From assembly GCF_014196835.1 (NCBI RefSeq), contig NZ_JACIEK010000001.1, positions 1,190,283-1,254,282 of the forward strand: DNA of 64,000 nt. The letters run 5' to 3'. The stretch comes from Aureimonas pseudogalii. Its GTDB lineage: Bacteria > Pseudomonadota > Alphaproteobacteria > Rhizobiales > Rhizobiaceae. The translations under genes and the position numbers were made by a program. The notes below the pieces were generated by a model that saw nothing but the letters and a program-made list of their open reading frames with translations, was not told where the DNA came from and did not search any database. Positions 11,631 through 26,274 of the stretch are shown here, piece after piece (position 1 is the first letter of the stretch; each line of letters begins with the position of its first letter).

Positions 11631-12412
11631 CGGTATCCGGCCTCGCCGGCCTTGTGCAGCGAGCCCCCCTTGCGCTCCAGCTTTTCGCGCGCCGTCTCGA
11701 TCGGCACGTTGGGCGCCTCCGACACGTCCTTCCAGGGCTTGGCCGGATTGTAGGCCCATCGCACGGCGTTACGCAGCACCGTCTGGATCTGCGGGTCGTG
11801 ATAGATCGGGTAGGTCTCGTGGCCGGGCTCGAAATAGAAGATGCGCCCCGCCCCGCGCTGGTAGGTCAGCCCCGATCGAAACACCTCGCCGCCCTCGAAC
11901 CAGGAGACGAACACGGTCTCCAGGGGCTCGGGCACGAGGAAGGGCTCGCCGTACATCTCGGAGTTCGGCAGCTCGATCGCCTTGTCGATGCCTTGCGCGA
12001 TCGGATGGCTGGGATTGATCACCCAGAGCCGCTCGCGCTCGCCCGCCTCGCGCCAGCGCAGCGAGCAGGGCGTGCCCATCATCCGCTTGAAGATCTTCGA
12101 GAAATGGCCGGAATGGAGGACGACGAGGCCCATGCCCTCGTTCACCCGCTGTTGCACGCGGTCGACGACGGCGTCGGACACCTGCCCATGCGCCTTGTGC
12201 CCCCACCAGAGCAGTACGTCGGTCTCGTCGAGCCGGTTCTGGCTCAGGCCGTGCTCGGGCTCCTCCAGCGTCGCGGTGGTCGCCGTGATCTCGCCGTCTT
12301 CGCGCAGCGCCCGCGCGATCGTCTCGTGGATCGAGTCGGGATAGACCGCTTGGACGACGGCGTTCTCCTTCTCGTGGATGAACTCGTTCCAGACGACGGC
12401 GCGAATGGTCAT
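11627..12412 (-). CDS. thuA: ThuA-domain protein (trehalose utilisation)
   Basis: A 261-residue cytoplasmic protein of the ThuA family, which has a glutamine-amidotransferase-like fold. Visible family segments are [14 protein letters not shown] at the N-terminus, [36 protein letters not shown] and [19 protein letters not shown]. The size equals that of rhizobial ThuA. The start at 12412 has GGAGGA upstream. In rhizobia ThuA acts with ThuB in use of trehalose and related disaccharides; its reaction is still poorly defined. A hairpin separates it from the upstream treY, so thuAB may be transcribed separately although they follow the trehalose synthesis genes in the same direction. Confidence 0.88.
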   Translation of the reverse strand: MTIRAVVWNEFIHEKENAVVQAVYPDSIHETIARALREDGEITATTATLEEPEHGLSQNRLDETDVLLWWGHKAHGQVSDAVVDRVQQRVNEGMGLVVLHSGHFSKIFKRMMGTPCSLRWREAGERERLWVINPSHPIAQGIDKAIELPNSEMYGEPFLVPEPLETVFVSWFEGGEVFRSGLTYQRGAGRIFYFEPGHETYPIYHDPQIQTVLRNAVRWAYNPAKPWKDVSEAPNVPIETAREKLERKGGSLHKAGEAGYR

Positions 12413-12466
12413 CGGGGCTTCCTCCTGCCTGTCCTGATGTCTCATGTCAGAGGTGAGATAGGGCCC

Positions 12467-12492
12467 CGGCCGGCAACCTCCCGTGCCGGCCG
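12467..12492 (-). terminator. Hairpin between treY and thuA
   Basis: CGGCCGGCA (12467-12475) pairs perfectly with TGCCGGCCG (12484-12492) across an 8-base loop, in the 106-bp spacer between the treY stop and the thuA start. A 12-bp palindrome GACCTTAAGGTC follows at 12494-12505. There is no U-tract. It may end or attenuate transcription of the treZ-malQ-treY operon. Confidence 0.45.
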
Positions 12493-12518
12493 AGACCTTA
12501 AGGTCGAGCAATTCCTCG

Positions 12519-15227
12519 TCAGTCGGCGAGAAGCAGCGCCACCGGCAGCGTCGCCAGAACCTCGGACAGGCGCAGGGTCGCGCCGCCCGTCACCGGCCGC
12601 TCGCCGAGGATGTCGTCGAACCGCGCGCCCGCCAGATGCGAGGGCAGGCGCACCGCCGTGTCGCCCCAGCCGGCGGGATCGAGCATCGGCACCGTGGCGT
12701 CCTCGCCCAGAAGCTGCAGCGCGAGGCGCGGCACGATGGTCACGGCGGCGCGACCCTCGCCGTCGGTGCGCGCGAAGGCGACGACGTGATCCTTCTTCGC
12801 GCCCTCGACCTCCAGCGGCAGGTAGCGGCCGGTGGTGAAGAGCGTCGGCGAGGCGATGCGCGCCTTCAGCGCCGCCGCGGTGAGCTTGGCCTTCACCGCG
12901 CCGTCGCGCCAGTCGGGCAGCGCCTCGGCCACCTTGCGCCCGTCGCTCATCGCCCGCTCGCGCGCCGCGAAGTCCACCTTGCGGCGGTTGTCGGGATCGA
13001 CGAGGCTGAGATCGTAGAACTCGGTGCCCTGGTAGATGTCGGGCACGCCCGGCGCGGTCAGCTTCACCAGCGTCTGCGCCAGCGAGTTGAGGGCGCCCGC
13101 CACCACGAAGGGCTGCGCGCTCTTCCAGAAGCCGGCGAGGAAGTCGCCGGTCTCGCGCTCGGACATCACCGCCTCGACGAAGCGCTTCAGCGCGGTCTCG
13201 TAGGGCTCGGCCGGCGAGGTCCAGGAGGTGAAGCGCTTGGCCTCGCGCACCGCCTTTTCGGCGAAGGCCGTGAGACGCGCCGCGATCTCCTTGCGCGCCT
13301 CGGCGTCCGCCGGGTCGAAATCGGCCGGCAGCACGCCGAGGAGCGACTGGTAGAAGCCCCATTCGGTGGCGGGATCGGGCGAGACGTGCCCCTCGCCCAC
13401 CGGCTCGCGATACGCCTTCAGCGTCTCGGCGGCCTTCGTGACGATCGCAGTCCAGGCGTCCGGTGCCTCGCTCAACGTGTAGAGCCGGGCGCGGGCGTCC
13501 TCGCCGCGCTTGGTGTCGTGAGTGGAGGAGGCCATCAGCCCGTCCGGCTGGTCTTCCAGCCGGATCGCCATCTCCGCATGGAAGGCGCTCGCGTCGGTGC
13601 CGTAGTGGTCGGGCTCGCCGCCCACCTCGTTCAGCGCCACCAGCCGGTTGTAGCGGTAGAAGACGGTGTCCTCGACGGCCTTGGCCATCACCGCGCCGGT
13701 GGTCTGCTGGAAGCGCCGGGTGAAGTTCAACGCGCCGGTGATGTCGCGCCCGTCCTCGAAGGCGAGCTTCAGGAGGCGGCCGACGAAGGCCACGGGCTCC
13801 TTGGCCTCAACCGCGCGGCCTGCCTGCGCCATCGCCACGGCGTCGTCGATGACCTCGACGTCCTTCTCCGGCACCCCGTCGACGCCGACATAGGTGCGGT
13901 AGACCGGCAGGTTCGCGGCGACCTCGACGATCGAGCGCGAGAGGTCGTCGCGGCCGAAGTCGCGCGTGGCAAGACCCCGTTCGGCCACCGCCATCGCCTC
14001 GTCGGTGAGGACGGTGAGTTCGCCCGCGAGATTGTGCGTGAAGATCGCCCGCTTCTGCTCGGCGATCATGGCGCGCAGGTCCTCGCTCTCGCCGAGGAAG
14101 CCCTCGTAGGCCGCCGTCATCGCGTCTTCGCGGCGGCCGTCGACGAAGAGCCCGGCGACGGCGGTGATGAACTCGTAGCCGGTGGTGCCCTCGATGTCCC
14201 ACGATTTGCGCAGACGCTCGGGGCCGGTCAGGATCTTCTCGACATGAATGGTCACGTCGCGGCGCAGCGACTGGAAGGCTTGGTCGAGCTCCTGCAGGTA
14301 GCCCTTGGGGTCGGCGACACCGTCGACATGGTCGATGCGGATGCCGTCGAGACGGCGCTCGCGCGCCAGCCGCAGCACGGTGCGGTGCGACTCGCGGAAG
14401 ACGCGGCGCATCTCCTGGCGCACGCCGATGAGGTCGGCGATCTCGAAGAAGCGGCGGTAGGACAGCTTCTCGCGCGCCAGCCGCCACCAGGCGAGGCGCC
14501 AGGCCTGCGCCTCGTGCAGCGCGTGAAGGGCTTGGTGGTCGGTGTTGACGGCCTCGATGCCCTGCTTCATCGCCGCCAGGAAGGTCGGGTCGGCGATATG
14601 CTCGGCGAAGCGTTCGCCGAGCTCCTCGCCGTCGGCCGGCACCGCGGCCGAGAAGCGGCGCACCAGCCGGTCGCGCTCGCCATGCTCGACGAAGGCGAAG
14701 ACGTGAGAGAGCGTGCGCGGGTCGAGCGGCAGCTCGTAGCCGGCAGCCGAGAAGCGGATCTCGGAGCGCGACGCGTCGAACACCACGGAGAGATCGCCCT
14801 CCTCCAAGGCCTGCCCATAGGGCTTGCCGAGCGTCGGAATGAGGATCTTCTCGGCGTCCCAGGAGATGTCGAACGTGTCGGCATGCCGGCTCTCGCGGCC
14901 CCAGCGCAATACGTCCTCCCACCAGAGATTCTCCGGCGAGACGCCCATGTGGTTGGGCACGAAGTCGAGGATGAGGCCGAGATCGGCCGCCATCAGCTTG
15001 TCGCTCATGGCGTTGAAGCCGGCGTCGCCGCCGAGGTTCTCCTCGAAGCGGTTGTAGTCGACGACGTCGTAGCCGTGGGTCGAGCCGGGCGAGGCCGAGA
15101 AGATCGGCGAAGCGTAGAGATGCGAGACGCCGAGCGTCTTCAGGTAGGGAACGAGCGCCTCGGCCTCGGCAAAGCCGGTGCCCTCGCGGAACTGCAGGCG
15201 GTAGGTGGCGACAAGCGGTCGGCTCAT
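12519..15227 (-). CDS. treY: Malto-oligosyltrehalose synthase
   Basis: GH13 enzyme that converts the reducing-end maltose unit of malto-oligosaccharides to a trehalose unit by intramolecular transglycosylation. The 902-residue chain starts [20 protein letters not shown], typical of TreY, and [20 protein letters not shown] is the diagnostic first conserved region. The catalytic Asp is in [16 protein letters not shown], the acid/base Glu in [11 protein letters not shown], and the third acidic residue in [15 protein letters not shown]. The start overlaps the malQ stop by 4 bp. It works with TreZ, encoded two genes upstream, to release free trehalose from alpha-glucans. Confidence 0.97.
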   Translation of the reverse strand: MSRPLVATYRLQFREGTGFAEAEALVPYLKTLGVSHLYASPIFSASPGSTHGYDVVDYNRFEENLGGDAGFNAMSDKLMAADLGLILDFVPNHMGVSPENLWWEDVLRWGRESRHADTFDISWDAEKILIPTLGKPYGQALEEGDLSVVFDASRSEIRFSAAGYELPLDPRTLSHVFAFVEHGERDRLVRRFSAAVPADGEELGERFAEHIADPTFLAAMKQGIEAVNTDHQALHALHEAQAWRLAWWRLAREKLSYRRFFEIADLIGVRQEMRRVFRESHRTVLRLARERRLDGIRIDHVDGVADPKGYLQELDQAFQSLRRDVTIHVEKILTGPERLRKSWDIEGTTGYEFITAVAGLFVDGRREDAMTAAYEGFLGESEDLRAMIAEQKRAIFTHNLAGELTVLTDEAMAVAERGLATRDFGRDDLSRSIVEVAANLPVYRTYVGVDGVPEKDVEVIDDAVAMAQAGRAVEAKEPVAFVGRLLKLAFEDGRDITGALNFTRRFQQTTGAVMAKAVEDTVFYRYNRLVALNEVGGEPDHYGTDASAFHAEMAIRLEDQPDGLMASSTHDTKRGEDARARLYTLSEAPDAWTAIVTKAAETLKAYREPVGEGHVSPDPATEWGFYQSLLGVLPADFDPADAEARKEIAARLTAFAEKAVREAKRFTSWTSPAEPYETALKRFVEAVMSERETGDFLAGFWKSAQPFVVAGALNSLAQTLVKLTAPGVPDIYQGTEFYDLSLVDPDNRRKVDFAARERAMSDGRKVAEALPDWRDGAVKAKLTAAALKARIASPTLFTTGRYLPLEVEGAKKDHVVAFARTDGEGRAAVTIVPRLALQLLGEDATVPMLDPAGWGDTAVRLPSHLAGARFDDILGERPVTGGATLRLSEVLATLPVALLLAD

Positions 15228-17075
15228 GGGGTCTCCGGTCTCTCGTCGCGCATCGCGCGGGCCATCGCCTGGAATCGTTCGTCGGCTTCGAGGTCCTCGA
15301 GCCGGATGTCGGAGCGCACGCGCCAGTTCGGATATTCGTCGGTGGTGCCCGGCAGGTTGGGCTGCCGGTGCGAGAGGATCATGTCCTCCACCTGCACCGC
15401 GAAGAGCATGGAGCGGGTGCGCGCGCCGAAGCGGTGGACGGCGATCGCCAGCTCGCCGGAAATCTCCGTCGGCAGGTCGCGCTCGCCCTTCGCCATCGCC
15501 TGGAAGTCGGGCGCGAGCAGGTTCTCGTGGTGGAGCGCGGCCAGCAGCGTGCGCCGGTCGCGGTCGCGCTCGGCCAAGTCGCGCTTCGTCGCCGCTGCAT
15601 TCTGGCGCCCGGTCTCGGCGCGCAGCCGGATGTCGGAGCCATGCCACCAGCCGGCGAGCGTCGCGAGATCGTGGGTGGAGACGCAGGCGAGCGACAACTC
15701 GGGATACGCCGCCGTCTCCTTGAACAGCCCGTCCTTCCAGCGCTCGAAATAAAGCACCTTGTAGGAAAGGATCCGCGCCTCCTCCATCGTGTCGCGGAAG
15801 CCCTCGGGCACCGTGCCGAGATCCTCGCCGATCACCAGGCAGCTGCGGCGCTGCGAGACGTCGGCCACCGCATCCACCATCGCGCCGAGGGGATAGCGCA
15901 TGTAGCCCCCGCCGCCGGACCGGGCGCCCTCGGGAATCCACCAGAGCCGGGCGAGGCCCATGGCGTGGTCGATGCGCACGGCGCCGGCATGCTCCATCAG
16001 CGCGTCGTAGGCCTCCGACAGCGGCCGGTACTGGCGTTCGGCCAGCGCCCGCGGCGAGAGCGGCGCGAGGCCCCAGTCCTGCCCGTCGGAATTGAACATG
16101 TCGGGCGGCGAGCCGACGCGCGCGTCGCGCACGGTGAGCGCGGGATCGGCCCAGGTCTCCGCGCCGTCGGGCGAGACGCCGACGGCGAAGTCGAGATAGA
16201 GGCCGATGGGCATGCCGGCCGCGCGGGCGCGGCGCTGCGCCTCGGCGAGCTGGCCGTCGGCGACATATTGCAGCCATTCGTGGAAGCGCACGGCCTCGGC
16301 GTTCTCGCGCTCGAACGCGAGCACCTCGTCACCGTTGCGCTTGTGGAAAGCCTCCGGCCAATTGTGCCAGCCGGCGCTGCCGCCCTCCTTCACCATCGCC
16401 GCCGAGATCGCCTCGAACAGGGCGAAGTCACGCAGGGGCGCGCCGCCCTTCTCGGTGAACTCGGCAAAGGCGGCATCGGCGTCGAGCGAGGTTTTCGCCG
16501 TCTCGAAGAGCGTACGCAGCAGCCGCGCCTTCAGCGCCCCAGCGGCCGCATAGTCCACGAGTTCGCCGCCGAGTTCCTCGAAGAGCGACGGGTCTTCCCC
16601 TCGCAGGGCTTCGACCGCCGCCGCGCCGCCGCCCAGCGCGTCCACCGCGATGTAGAACGGGTTGAGAAAGCGCCGCGTGGACGGCGAATACGGGCTGTAG
16701 CGGCCGGGATCGGAGAGGAAGAGCGCGTGCAGCGGGTTGACGCCGACGAAGGCCGCTCCGACGGCACCGCCGATCTCGGCGAGCCTTGCCAGATCGGCGA
16801 AGTCGCCGATGCCGAGCGTGCGATCGGAGCGCAGCGCGTAGAGCTGGCAGGTGATGCCCCAGCTTCGCTGGCCCGACAGGCTTTCGGGCATCGCGCAGCG
16901 ATGCGCCGGCACCTGCTGGCTCGACCCGAAGTCGCCGGGCTCGCCGTCCGTCCCGTCCACGCCGAGAACGGCGAGCAGCGCGTGCTTGGCCTCGTCCTCG
17001 ATCGCCTGCGCCTCGCCCATCTCGGAGACGTAGCGCGTCTGGATGCCGTGGCTCGTGGCGAGGTCGTCGAGCCGG

Positions 17076-17083
<8 letters not shown>
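15224..17083 (-). CDS. malQ: 4-alpha-glucanotransferase (amylomaltase)
   Basis: A 619-residue GH77 enzyme that disproportionates malto-oligosaccharides by transferring alpha-1,4-glucan segments. Motifs are SWGITCQLYALRS and FVGVNPLHALF in the N-terminal half, VRIDHAMGLARLWW (nucleophile Asp), VIGEDLGTVPEGF (acid/base Glu) and STHDLATLAGWW. An N-terminal extension of about 100 residues precedes the barrel, as in many proteobacterial MalQ. It overlaps treZ by 8 bp upstream and treY by 4 bp downstream, so all three are tightly coupled. In this setting it probably resizes short glucans so that TreY and TreZ can use them. Confidence 0.95.
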
Positions 17084-18959
<1,876 letters not shown>

Positions 18960-19165
18960 GCGGCAAGTCTCCGAGGGGAAGAGGAGGAAGGCCCCCGGTC
19001 CTCGTCACCTGCCTTCGCCGGCCCGGGGGGAGGAGGCCGGGGGGCGAAGAGGATCGGGGACCGGGAAATTCACGAAATGCGTAAGTGGCGCGGCGAGCGG
19101 GCGCGGGCAGTGCAGGAGAGCCTTTAATTTCACGAGCCGCGCATCGCTGCATGGCCGCAAACGGC

Positions 19166-20305
19166 TCAGGCGTTCTCGGTCTGGCGCGCCAGCACGCGGG
19201 CGTCGTTCGAGGTCTTCTCGGACGGGTGGGAGTGCCGCCTCTGTCCGGCCCGGCCGTGCACGAGATCGTGGATGAAGCCGAGCTTGGCGATCACCGCCGG
19301 CGAGAGCACGAACGGATAGAGATCGCCGAGGCCCATCGCGCGGTTCATCGAGTTCAGCGCCTGCGAGATCGCCAGCCAGGAATCGGCGATCTCCTCGATG
19401 GTGGTGCGGGGATCGTAGACGTCGAAGGCGAGGTCGGCGGTCAGGATGCCGTCGAGGTCGAGCTGCGGCCGGATCGTCATGCCGAACGAGCCGCCGACCT
19501 CCAGCGTGTCGACGATGTGGAGATAATGTGCCCAGGTCTCGGCGAAATCCTCCCAGGCATGCGAAGCCGCATAGGCCGAGACGTAGTCCTCCTGCCAGTT
19601 GGGCTTCGGCCCGTTGGCGTAGTGGCGCTTCAGCGCCTCGCCGTAATCCTGCGTGTCGTCGCCGAACACGGCGCGGCAGGCTTCGAGCGCGCCGCCGTCG
19701 CGCACGAGAATGTTCCAGTACCAGTGGCCGACCTCGTGGCGGAAATGGCCGAGCAGCGTGCGGTAGGGCTCGCCCATCGCGTTGCGCCGCGTCTCGCGCT
19801 CCAGATCGTCCGCCTCGGCCAGCGCCACGGTCACGACACCCTTGTCATGCCCGGTCATCACCTTCTTGGTGGAGTTCGGATTGTCGGCCAGGAACTTGAA
19901 GCCGAGGCCTTCGGGGTGCTCGTCTCGCGTGTAGAGCGGCAGCTTGAGGCGCAGCAGAGTGTAGAACAGCCGGTGCTTGGCGGCCTCCATCTTGCCCCAG
20001 AGCTTCTGGTTGAGCGGATTACTGAGGTCGGGCACCATCAGGTTGTGACGGTCGGCGAGGCAGTATTTCGCGTCGCTGCCAGCCGGAATCAGCCAGTTGC
20101 ACACACCGTAGCGATAGTTGTCGCAATAGGTCCACCGGTCGCCCTGGCTCCTGCGGCCCACCGACACCCAGCCGTCGTCCGCCTTTTCCAGCGCCAGCAC
20201 GCGGTTCTGGCGCGGCTCGTAGCCGAGCGCGTGGCCGCAACGCTCGCACGTGACGTTGCTGAAGAACACGACCTGATCGCAGGCCGGGCAGGAAAAGAGC
20301 TTCAT
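19166..20305 (-). CDS. Putative zinc-binding metallopeptidase with N-terminal zinc ribbon
   Basis: A 379-residue protein. A zinc ribbon begins at once with two Cys pairs (C6PAC9 and C20ERC23), and a metallopeptidase motif [11 protein letters not shown] lies near residue 187, with [15 protein letters not shown] about 85 residues later as a likely third-ligand helix. This matches the family annotated as putative zinc-binding metallo-peptidase (zinc-ribbon plus gluzincin-like domain). It is divergent from the DUF2126 transglutaminase gene across a spacer of about 200 bp. Members of this family recur next to transglutaminase, circularly permuted ATP-grasp and alpha-E genes, so a role in the same peptide-processing system is likely, but its substrate is unknown. 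No signal peptide is seen. Confidence 0.85.
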   Translation of the reverse strand: MKLFSCPACDQVVFFSNVTCERCGHALGYEPRQNRVLALEKADDGWVSVGRRSQGDRWTYCDNYRYGVCNWLIPAGSDAKYCLADRHNLMVPDLSNPLNQKLWGKMEAAKHRLFYTLLRLKLPLYTRDEHPEGLGFKFLADNPNSTKKVMTGHDKGVVTVALAEADDLERETRRNAMGEPYRTLLGHFRHEVGHWYWNILVRDGGALEACRAVFGDDTQDYGEALKRHYANGPKPNWQEDYVSAYAASHAWEDFAETWAHYLHIVDTLEVGGSFGMTIRPQLDLDGILTADLAFDVYDPRTTIEEIADSWLAISQALNSMNRAMGLGDLYPFVLSPAVIAKLGFIHDLVHGRAGQRRHSHPSEKTSNDARVLARQTENA

Positions 20306-20506
20306 CGCGGGTTTCCCCTTTTGCGCATCGCAGCGCGAAGTCCGGTCGCGCGGAGAACTGAAGGGACCGCAAAGGGTTCCTTTTTGCCCGCCGAAACCCG
20401 CGTCGCAGCTGGCAGACGGGCGATGCCGCATTGCAGTGGTTTCTTGCCGCGTTTCGAGCGACTATGCTCGCGTTCGCTCTTTCCTCGTGACAGCGTCTGG
20501 GACCCG

Positions 20507-23500
20507 ATGCCGATCCTCGCAGCCCTCCATCACGTCACCCATTACCACTACGACCGCCCGGTGACGCTGGGGCCTCAGACCATCCGCCTGCGGCCCGCGC
20601 CGCATTCGCGCACCCGCACGCCCTCCTATTCGCTGAAGATCCTGCCCGAGAACCACTTCATCAACTGGCAGCAGGACCCGTTCGGCAACTGGCTGGCGCG
20701 GATCGTCTTCCCCGAGAAGGCGACCGAGCTGCGCATCGAGGTGGACCTCCTCGCCGACATGACGGTCTACAATCCGTTCGACTTCTTCACGGAGGACTAC
20801 GCCGAGAGCTTTCCGTTCCGCTATTCGGACGAGCTGGCGGGCGACCTGAAGCCCTATCTGGCGACCGAGCCGGCCGGGCCGGCGCTGCAGTCCTTCCTCG
20901 AAGCCGTGGACCTGACGCCGCGACGCACGATCGACTTCCTCGTCGGCCTGAACCGGCAGGTGGTCGAGACCGTCGACTACACGATCCGCATGGAGCCGGG
21001 CGTCCAGACGCCCGACGAGACGCTGGAGAAGCATTCGGGCTCGTGCCGCGACTCGTCGTGGCTTCTGGTGCAGGCGCTGCGCCATCTCGGCCTCGCCGCC
21101 CGCTTCGTCTCGGGCTACCTGATCCAGCTGAAGCCCGACCTCGTGGCGCTCGACGGCCCGGCCGGCACGGCGGTGGACTTCTGCGACCTGCACGCCTGGG
21201 TCGAGGTCTACGTGCCCGGCGCCGGCTGGATCGGCTTCGACCCGACCTCCGGCCTGATGACCGGCGAGAGCCACGTGCCGCTGGCCGCGACGCCGCACTA
21301 CCGCTCGGCCGCGCCGATCGCCGGCGGGGTGGACTACGCGGAGGTGACGTTCGCCTTCGAGATGGACGTGCAGCGCGTGGCCGAGGCGCCGCGCGTGTCG
21401 CATCCGTTCTCGGACGAGAGCTGGCTGGCGCTCGACGCGCTGGGCGAGGCGGTGGACGCCGACCTCACCGCGATGGACGTGCGCCTGACGATGGGCGGCG
21501 AGCCGACCTTCGTCTCGATCGACGATTTCGAGGCGGCCGAGTGGAACGCCGACGCCACCGGGCCGGCCAAGCGCGGCCTCGCCGACGATCTCCTGCGGCG
21601 CCTGCAGGCGCGCTTCGCACCCGGCGGCTTCCTGCATCACGGCCAAGGCAAGTGGTATCCCGGCGAGACGCTGCCGCGCTGGACCTATTCGATCTTCTGG
21701 CGCAAGGACGGCAAGCCGATCTGGCGCAACCCGGCGCTCATCGCCGGCGAGACGCGGCCCGAGCCCGCCACCCCCGACGACGCGCAGCGCGTGCTCGAGG
21801 ACGTGGCCCGCCAGCTCGGCGTCGATCCCGCCAACGCCCTGCCCGCCTTCGAGGACCCGTCCTACTGGCTGGCGCGCGAGGCCAAGCTGCCGACGAACGT
21901 CGCGCCCACCGATTCCAAGCTCGACGATCCGGAGGAGCGGGCGCGTCTGGCCCGCGTCTTCGACCGTGGCCTTGCCCACCCCGTCGGCGTCGTGCTGCCG
22001 GTTCAGCCCTGGCAGGCGCAGGGCGTCAAGTGGATCTCGGAGCGCTGGGAGACACGGCGCGGCTCGCTGTTCCTGACGCCCGGCGACAGCGCGCTCGGCT
22101 ATCGCCTGCCGCTCGCCTCGCTCGATCACCTGCCGCCGGCGCAATACCCCTACACGCATCCCGCCGACCCGATGCAGGCCTTCCCGCCGCTGCCCGAGCC
22201 CGCCGCGGCCGCGCCGCCGCAGCGTCGCATCGAGGCCTTCGATGCCGAGACCTGGTCGCCGCCGGCCGCTGGCCCCGAGACCGAGATCCTCGGCCACGTT
22301 CGCACCGCGCTCGCCATCGAACCGCGCGACGGGGTGCTGCACGTCTTCATGCCGCCGGTGGAGACCGTGGAGGCCTATCTCGAGCTTCTCGCAGCCGTCG
22401 AGGACGCGGCCGAGGCGCAGGCGCTGCCGGTGCGCATCGAGGGCTATCCGCCGCCGTTCGACCCGCGGCTCAACGTGGTGCGCGTCGCGCCCGATCCCGG
22501 CGTCATCGAGGTGAACGTCCACCCGGCGGCGTCCTGGCGCGAGGCGGTGGACATCACCGCCACCGTCTACGACGAGGCGCGCCAGTCGCGGCTCGGCACC
22601 GACAAGTTCATGATCGACGGCAAGCACGCGGGAACGGGGGGCGGCAACCACGTCGTGGTCGGCGGCGCGACGCCGTCCGACTCGCCGTTCCTGCGCCGAC
22701 CCGACCTCCTGAAGTCGCTCGTCCTCTACTGGCAGCGCCACCCCTCGCTCTCCTATCTCTTCTCGGGCATGTTCATCGGCCCGACGAGCCAGGCGCCGCG
22801 CATCGACGAGGCGCGCCACGACCAGCTCTACGAGCTGGAGATCGCGATGGCGCAGGTGCCCCTGCCCGGCGAGGGCGAGGCGCCGCCACCCTGGCTGGTG
22901 GACCGCCTGTTCCGCAACCTCCTCGTCGACGTCACCGGCAACACGCACCGCTCCGAGATCTGCATCGACAAGCTCTACTCGCCGGACGGGCCGACCGGGC
23001 GCCTCGGGCTGGTGGAGTTCCGTGGCTTCGAGATGCCGCCCGAGGCGCGCATGTCGCTCGCCCAGCAGATCCTCATCCGCGCGCTCATCGCCAAGTTCTG
23101 GCGCGAGCCCGAGACCGGCCGCTTCGCGCGCTGGGGCACGACGTTGCACGACCGCTTCATGCTGCAGGCCTTCGTCTGGGAGGATTTCCTCACCGTCCTC
23201 GCCGATCTCGCCCGCTCCGGCTATCCCGTGCGGCCCGAGTGGTTCGTGGCGCAGGCCGAGTTCCGCTTCCCGTTCTGCGGCGAGATCACGCGCGAGGGCG
23301 TCAAGCTGGAGATCCGCCAGGCGCTGGAGCCCTGGCACGTGATGGGCGAGACCGGCGCCATCGGCGGCACCGTGCGCTTCGTCGATTCCTCCGTCGAGCG
23401 CGTGCAGGCCAAGCTCACCGGCTTCGACCCGGCGCGCCATCTCGTCACCTGCAACGGCCGCGTCGTGCCAATGACCGCGACGGCCACCGCCGGCGAGGCC

Positions 23501-23821
23501 GTGGGCGGCGTGCGCTTCAAGGCCTGGCAGCCGGCCTCGGGCCTGCATCCGACGATCCCCGTCCACGCGCCGCTGACCTTCGACATCTACGACAAGTGGT
23601 CCGGCCGCTCGATCGGGGGCTGCACCTACCATGTCGCCCATCCCGGCGGGCGCTCCTACGACACGTTCCCCGTCAATTCCAACGAGGCCGAGGCGCGCCG
23701 CCTCGCCCGGTTCGAGGAGATCGGCCACACGCCGGGCCGCACGCAGCCGATGCAGGAGATCCCCGATCCCTCCTTCCCGATGACGCTCGACCTCCGGCGG
23801 CCCGCCTTCCTTGCGCTCTGA
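20507..23821 (+). CDS. Transglutaminase-like protein with C-terminal DUF2126
   Basis: A large 1104-residue cytoplasmic protein. Residues about 1-85 form the bacterial transglutaminase N-terminal beta domain ([18 protein letters not shown]). The papain-like transglutaminase core follows with the catalytic triad in order: Cys near residue 179 ([10 protein letters not shown]), His ([10 protein letters not shown]) and Asp (GFDPTSGL). The remaining about 800 residues are DUF2126, for example [14 protein letters not shown] and [12 protein letters not shown], a domain family predicted to be glutamine-synthetase-like or amidoligase-related in some analyses. The start ATG at 20507 is where the conserved N-domain begins; no convincing ribosome-binding site is seen. 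It overlaps the next gene by 11 bp. Its partners suggest amide-bond formation or cleavage on a peptide, not yet characterised. Confidence 0.9.
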   Translation: MPILAALHHVTHYHYDRPVTLGPQTIRLRPAPHSRTRTPSYSLKILPENHFINWQQDPFGNWLARIVFPEKATELRIEVDLLADMTVYNPFDFFTEDYAESFPFRYSDELAGDLKPYLATEPAGPALQSFLEAVDLTPRRTIDFLVGLNRQVVETVDYTIRMEPGVQTPDETLEKHSGSCRDSSWLLVQALRHLGLAARFVSGYLIQLKPDLVALDGPAGTAVDFCDLHAWVEVYVPGAGWIGFDPTSGLMTGESHVPLAATPHYRSAAPIAGGVDYAEVTFAFEMDVQRVAEAPRVSHPFSDESWLALDALGEAVDADLTAMDVRLTMGGEPTFVSIDDFEAAEWNADATGPAKRGLADDLLRRLQARFAPGGFLHHGQGKWYPGETLPRWTYSIFWRKDGKPIWRNPALIAGETRPEPATPDDAQRVLEDVARQLGVDPANALPAFEDPSYWLAREAKLPTNVAPTDSKLDDPEERARLARVFDRGLAHPVGVVLPVQPWQAQGVKWISERWETRRGSLFLTPGDSALGYRLPLASLDHLPPAQYPYTHPADPMQAFPPLPEPAAAAPPQRRIEAFDAETWSPPAAGPETEILGHVRTALAIEPRDGVLHVFMPPVETVEAYLELLAAVEDAAEAQALPVRIEGYPPPFDPRLNVVRVAPDPGVIEVNVHPAASWREAVDITATVYDEARQSRLGTDKFMIDGKHAGTGGGNHVVVGGATPSDSPFLRRPDLLKSLVLYWQRHPSLSYLFSGMFIGPTSQAPRIDEARHDQLYELEIAMAQVPLPGEGEAPPPWLVDRLFRNLLVDVTGNTHRSEICIDKLYSPDGPTGRLGLVEFRGFEMPPEARMSLAQQILIRALIAKFWREPETGRFARWGTTLHDRFMLQAFVWEDFLTVLADLARSGYPVRPEWFVAQAEFRFPFCGEITREGVKLEIRQALEPWHVMGETGAIGGTVRFVDSSVERVQAKLTGFDPARHLVTCNGRVVPMTATATAGEAVGGVRFKAWQPASGLHPTIPVHAPLTFDIYDKWSGRSIGGCTYHVAHPGGRSYDTFPVNSNEAEARRLARFEEIGHTPGRTQPMQEIPDPSFPMTLDLRRPAFLAL

Positions 23822-26267
23822 GACGCTCGCGGCGCCCGAGGCGCAGGCGCCGATCCGCGAGCCCGTCCCGGCGGGAGCAGGCTCGGCGGCGCTCGTCGCC
23901 ACCTATGCCGCGGCGCGCGCCGGCCTCGCCGGTCCCGACGAGATGCTCGGGGCCGACGGCGCGGTGCGCCCGGCCTATCGCGCGCTCGTGGACGGGCTCG
24001 CCGGCATCGCGCCGACGGAGCGCGAGGCGCGGGTCCGCAAGGCCGAACAGTATCTGCGCGAGGCCGGCGTCTTCTACCGCGCGGGCCGGGACGCGAGCGA
24101 GCGGCTATGGCCGCTGGCCTTTCCTCCGCTGGTGATCGAGCCCGGCGAGTGGCGCGCGCTGGAGGCGGGGCTGCGCCAGCGCGCCGACTATCTCGAGCGC
24201 CTTCTCGCCGACCTCTACGGCGAGCGACGTCTGGTTCGCGAGGGCATCCTGCCCGGGCGCCTCGTCGGCGCCAACCCCGAGTTCCTGCGTCCCCTCGCCG
24301 ATCAGGCCGCGGGCGGGCGCACGCTGCTGCGCTTCATCGCCGTCGATCTCGGGCGCGACGCCGACGGTCGCTGGCGCGTGCTGGCGGACCGCACGCAGGC
24401 TCCCTCCGGTGCGGGCTTCGCGCTGGAAAACCGGGTCGCCACCTCGCGCGCCTTTCCCGACCTCGCCAACACGCTGCGGGTGCGCCGCCTCGCCGGCTTC
24501 TTCGGCCGCTTCCGCGAGACGCTGAACGCGCTGAACGGCACCGAGGGCGCGCGCGTCGGCCTGCTGACGCCGGGGCCGCTCAACGAGACCTATTTCGAGC
24601 ATTCCTACCTTGCCCGCTATCTCGGCTTCCACCTTCTGGAAGGCGGCGACCTCGTGGTGCACGACGACGAGGCGAGGATCCGCACGGTGGACGGGCTGCG
24701 CCCGGTGCGCGTTCTCTGGCGCCGCCTCGACGCCGACTATGCCGATCCGCTGGAGCTCTTCGCGCGCTCGCGCATCGGCACGCCCGGCCTCGTGCGCGCC
24801 ATCCGCGCCGGTTCGCTCGAACTCGTCAACGCGCTCGGCTCGGGCATTCTCGAAACCCCGGCCTTCGCCGCCTTCGAGGACGCGATGGCGATGGCGCTCA
24901 TGGGCGCGCCGCTCTCGCTCGGCTCGGCACAGACGCATTGGGGCGCCCCCGGCGGCAATGGTCCCACGGCCGACGCGCCCGGCTGGCGCTACGCCCCGGC
25001 GCTGCCGCTGCCCGCCGGCCCGCATGCCGCGCCGAGCGAGGCCGCGATGCGCGCCGCCTTCGCGCGCCGCGACTTGCGTGCCGTGGCGGTGCGCCAGCCC
25101 GCCCTGTCGAGCGTTCCCGTCTTCTCGGCCGAGGGACTCGTGCCCCGCCCGGTGACGCTGCGCGTGTTCGTTGCCCGCGGCGAGGGCGGCTGGGAGGTGA
25201 TGCCCGGGGGCTTTGCCCGCGTCGCCGACAGCCCCCGTGCCGATACGATGGCGATCGCCGGCGGCGGACGCTCGATCGACGTCTGGATTCCCGGCGAGGC
25301 GGAGGAGGCCCGCCCGGTAACGCTGCTCGGCAAGCCCGACCCGCAAGGGTTCCAGCGCCGCCTGCCGGGCTCGCTGCCCGCGCGCGCCGCCGACAACCTG
25401 TTCTGGCTCGGCCGCTACACCGAGCGCACGGAGGCCGCGACGCGGATCTGGCGCGCCGCGCGCGAGCGCAGCGGTGTCGGCGAGGTGCCCTCGCCCGTCG
25501 ATCTCGCCCGCGTCGCGCTGCTGGCGCGCTCGGGCGTGGCGATGGCAGCGCCCGGCGAGGCCGGCGATCCCGCGAGGGGCCTGCGCGATCTCGCCGCCAT
25601 CGCCTTCGGCATCGCCTCGCGCATCCGGGACCGCTTCTCGCCGGATGGCTGGCGGGTGCTCGCCGAGATCGTCGAGGTGCTGGACGAAGCGATCGCCGCA
25701 CCGACGGAGCGGGACGACGGGGCGGTGGCGAGCCGTGTGCTGACCCGCCTCGCCGGCTTCTCCGGCCTCGTCCACGAGAACATGTACCAGTTCTCGGGCT
25801 GGCGCTTCCTCGAATGCGGGCGCCGGATCGAGCGCGCCTTCGCCACCGCGAGCACCGCAGCCGCGCTGCTCGAAGCGGGCGGCGACGGCGTCTTCGAGGC
25901 GCTGCTCGACTTCACCGACAGCCGCATGACCTATCGCCGGCGCTTTTCGGTGGAGCTCAGCTCCGAGACGGTGCTCGACCTCGCGATCCTCGATCCGCTC
26001 AATCCGCGCTCCCTCGCCTATCAGGTGGCGCAGCTGCGCCAGGTCATCGCCACGTTGCCGGGGAACCTCGCGGGCGAGAGCCTCGACAATGCGGCGCGCC
26101 GCACCGCGCGGCTGCTCGTGCGCCTGCAGACCGCGGATCCCGCCGAGGTGGACGCCGCCTTCCTCACCCGTATCGCGGGCGATGCGTGCGACATCTCCGA
26201 TCTCCTGACCGAGCGCTACTTCACCGTCGGGCCGCAGGGCACGATCGAGCGCTTCGGCGCGGAATGA
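23811..26267 (+). CDS. Circularly permuted ATP-grasp / alpha-E domain fusion protein
   Basis: An 818-residue protein combining two domains often encoded separately. Residues about 80-490 are the circularly permuted type 2 ATP-grasp domain ([70 protein letters not shown]), predicted to be an ATP-dependent carboxylate-amine ligase. Residues about 525-818 are the helical alpha-E domain ([22 protein letters not shown]). The only in-frame start near the conserved region is TTG at 23811, inside the end of the preceding gene, so translation is probably coupled; no ATG or GTG lies nearby. The 3' end is 7 bp before the second transglutaminase gene. Family knowledge predicts peptide ligase chemistry; the substrate is unknown. 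Confidence 0.88.
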   Translation: MRSETLAAPEAQAPIREPVPAGAGSAALVATYAAARAGLAGPDEMLGADGAVRPAYRALVDGLAGIAPTEREARVRKAEQYLREAGVFYRAGRDASERLWPLAFPPLVIEPGEWRALEAGLRQRADYLERLLADLYGERRLVREGILPGRLVGANPEFLRPLADQAAGGRTLLRFIAVDLGRDADGRWRVLADRTQAPSGAGFALENRVATSRAFPDLANTLRVRRLAGFFGRFRETLNALNGTEGARVGLLTPGPLNETYFEHSYLARYLGFHLLEGGDLVVHDDEARIRTVDGLRPVRVLWRRLDADYADPLELFARSRIGTPGLVRAIRAGSLELVNALGSGILETPAFAAFEDAMAMALMGAPLSLGSAQTHWGAPGGNGPTADAPGWRYAPALPLPAGPHAAPSEAAMRAAFARRDLRAVAVRQPALSSVPVFSAEGLVPRPVTLRVFVARGEGGWEVMPGGFARVADSPRADTMAIAGGGRSIDVWIPGEAEEARPVTLLGKPDPQGFQRRLPGSLPARAADNLFWLGRYTERTEAATRIWRAARERSGVGEVPSPVDLARVALLARSGVAMAAPGEAGDPARGLRDLAAIAFGIASRIRDRFSPDGWRVLAEIVEVLDEAIAAPTERDDGAVASRVLTRLAGFSGLVHENMYQFSGWRFLECGRRIERAFATASTAAALLEAGGDGVFEALLDFTDSRMTYRRRFSVELSSETVLDLAILDPLNPRSLAYQVAQLRQVIATLPGNLAGESLDNAARRTARLLVRLQTADPAEVDAAFLTRIAGDACDISDLLTERYFTVGPQGTIERFGAE

Positions 26268-26274
26268 CGACCCC

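Noticed and set aside
20306-20506. Possible sigma-70 promoter TTGCCG ... TATGCT before the DUF2126 gene
   Set aside because: The two hexamers are only 13 bp apart, too close for a working promoter; no better pair was seen.
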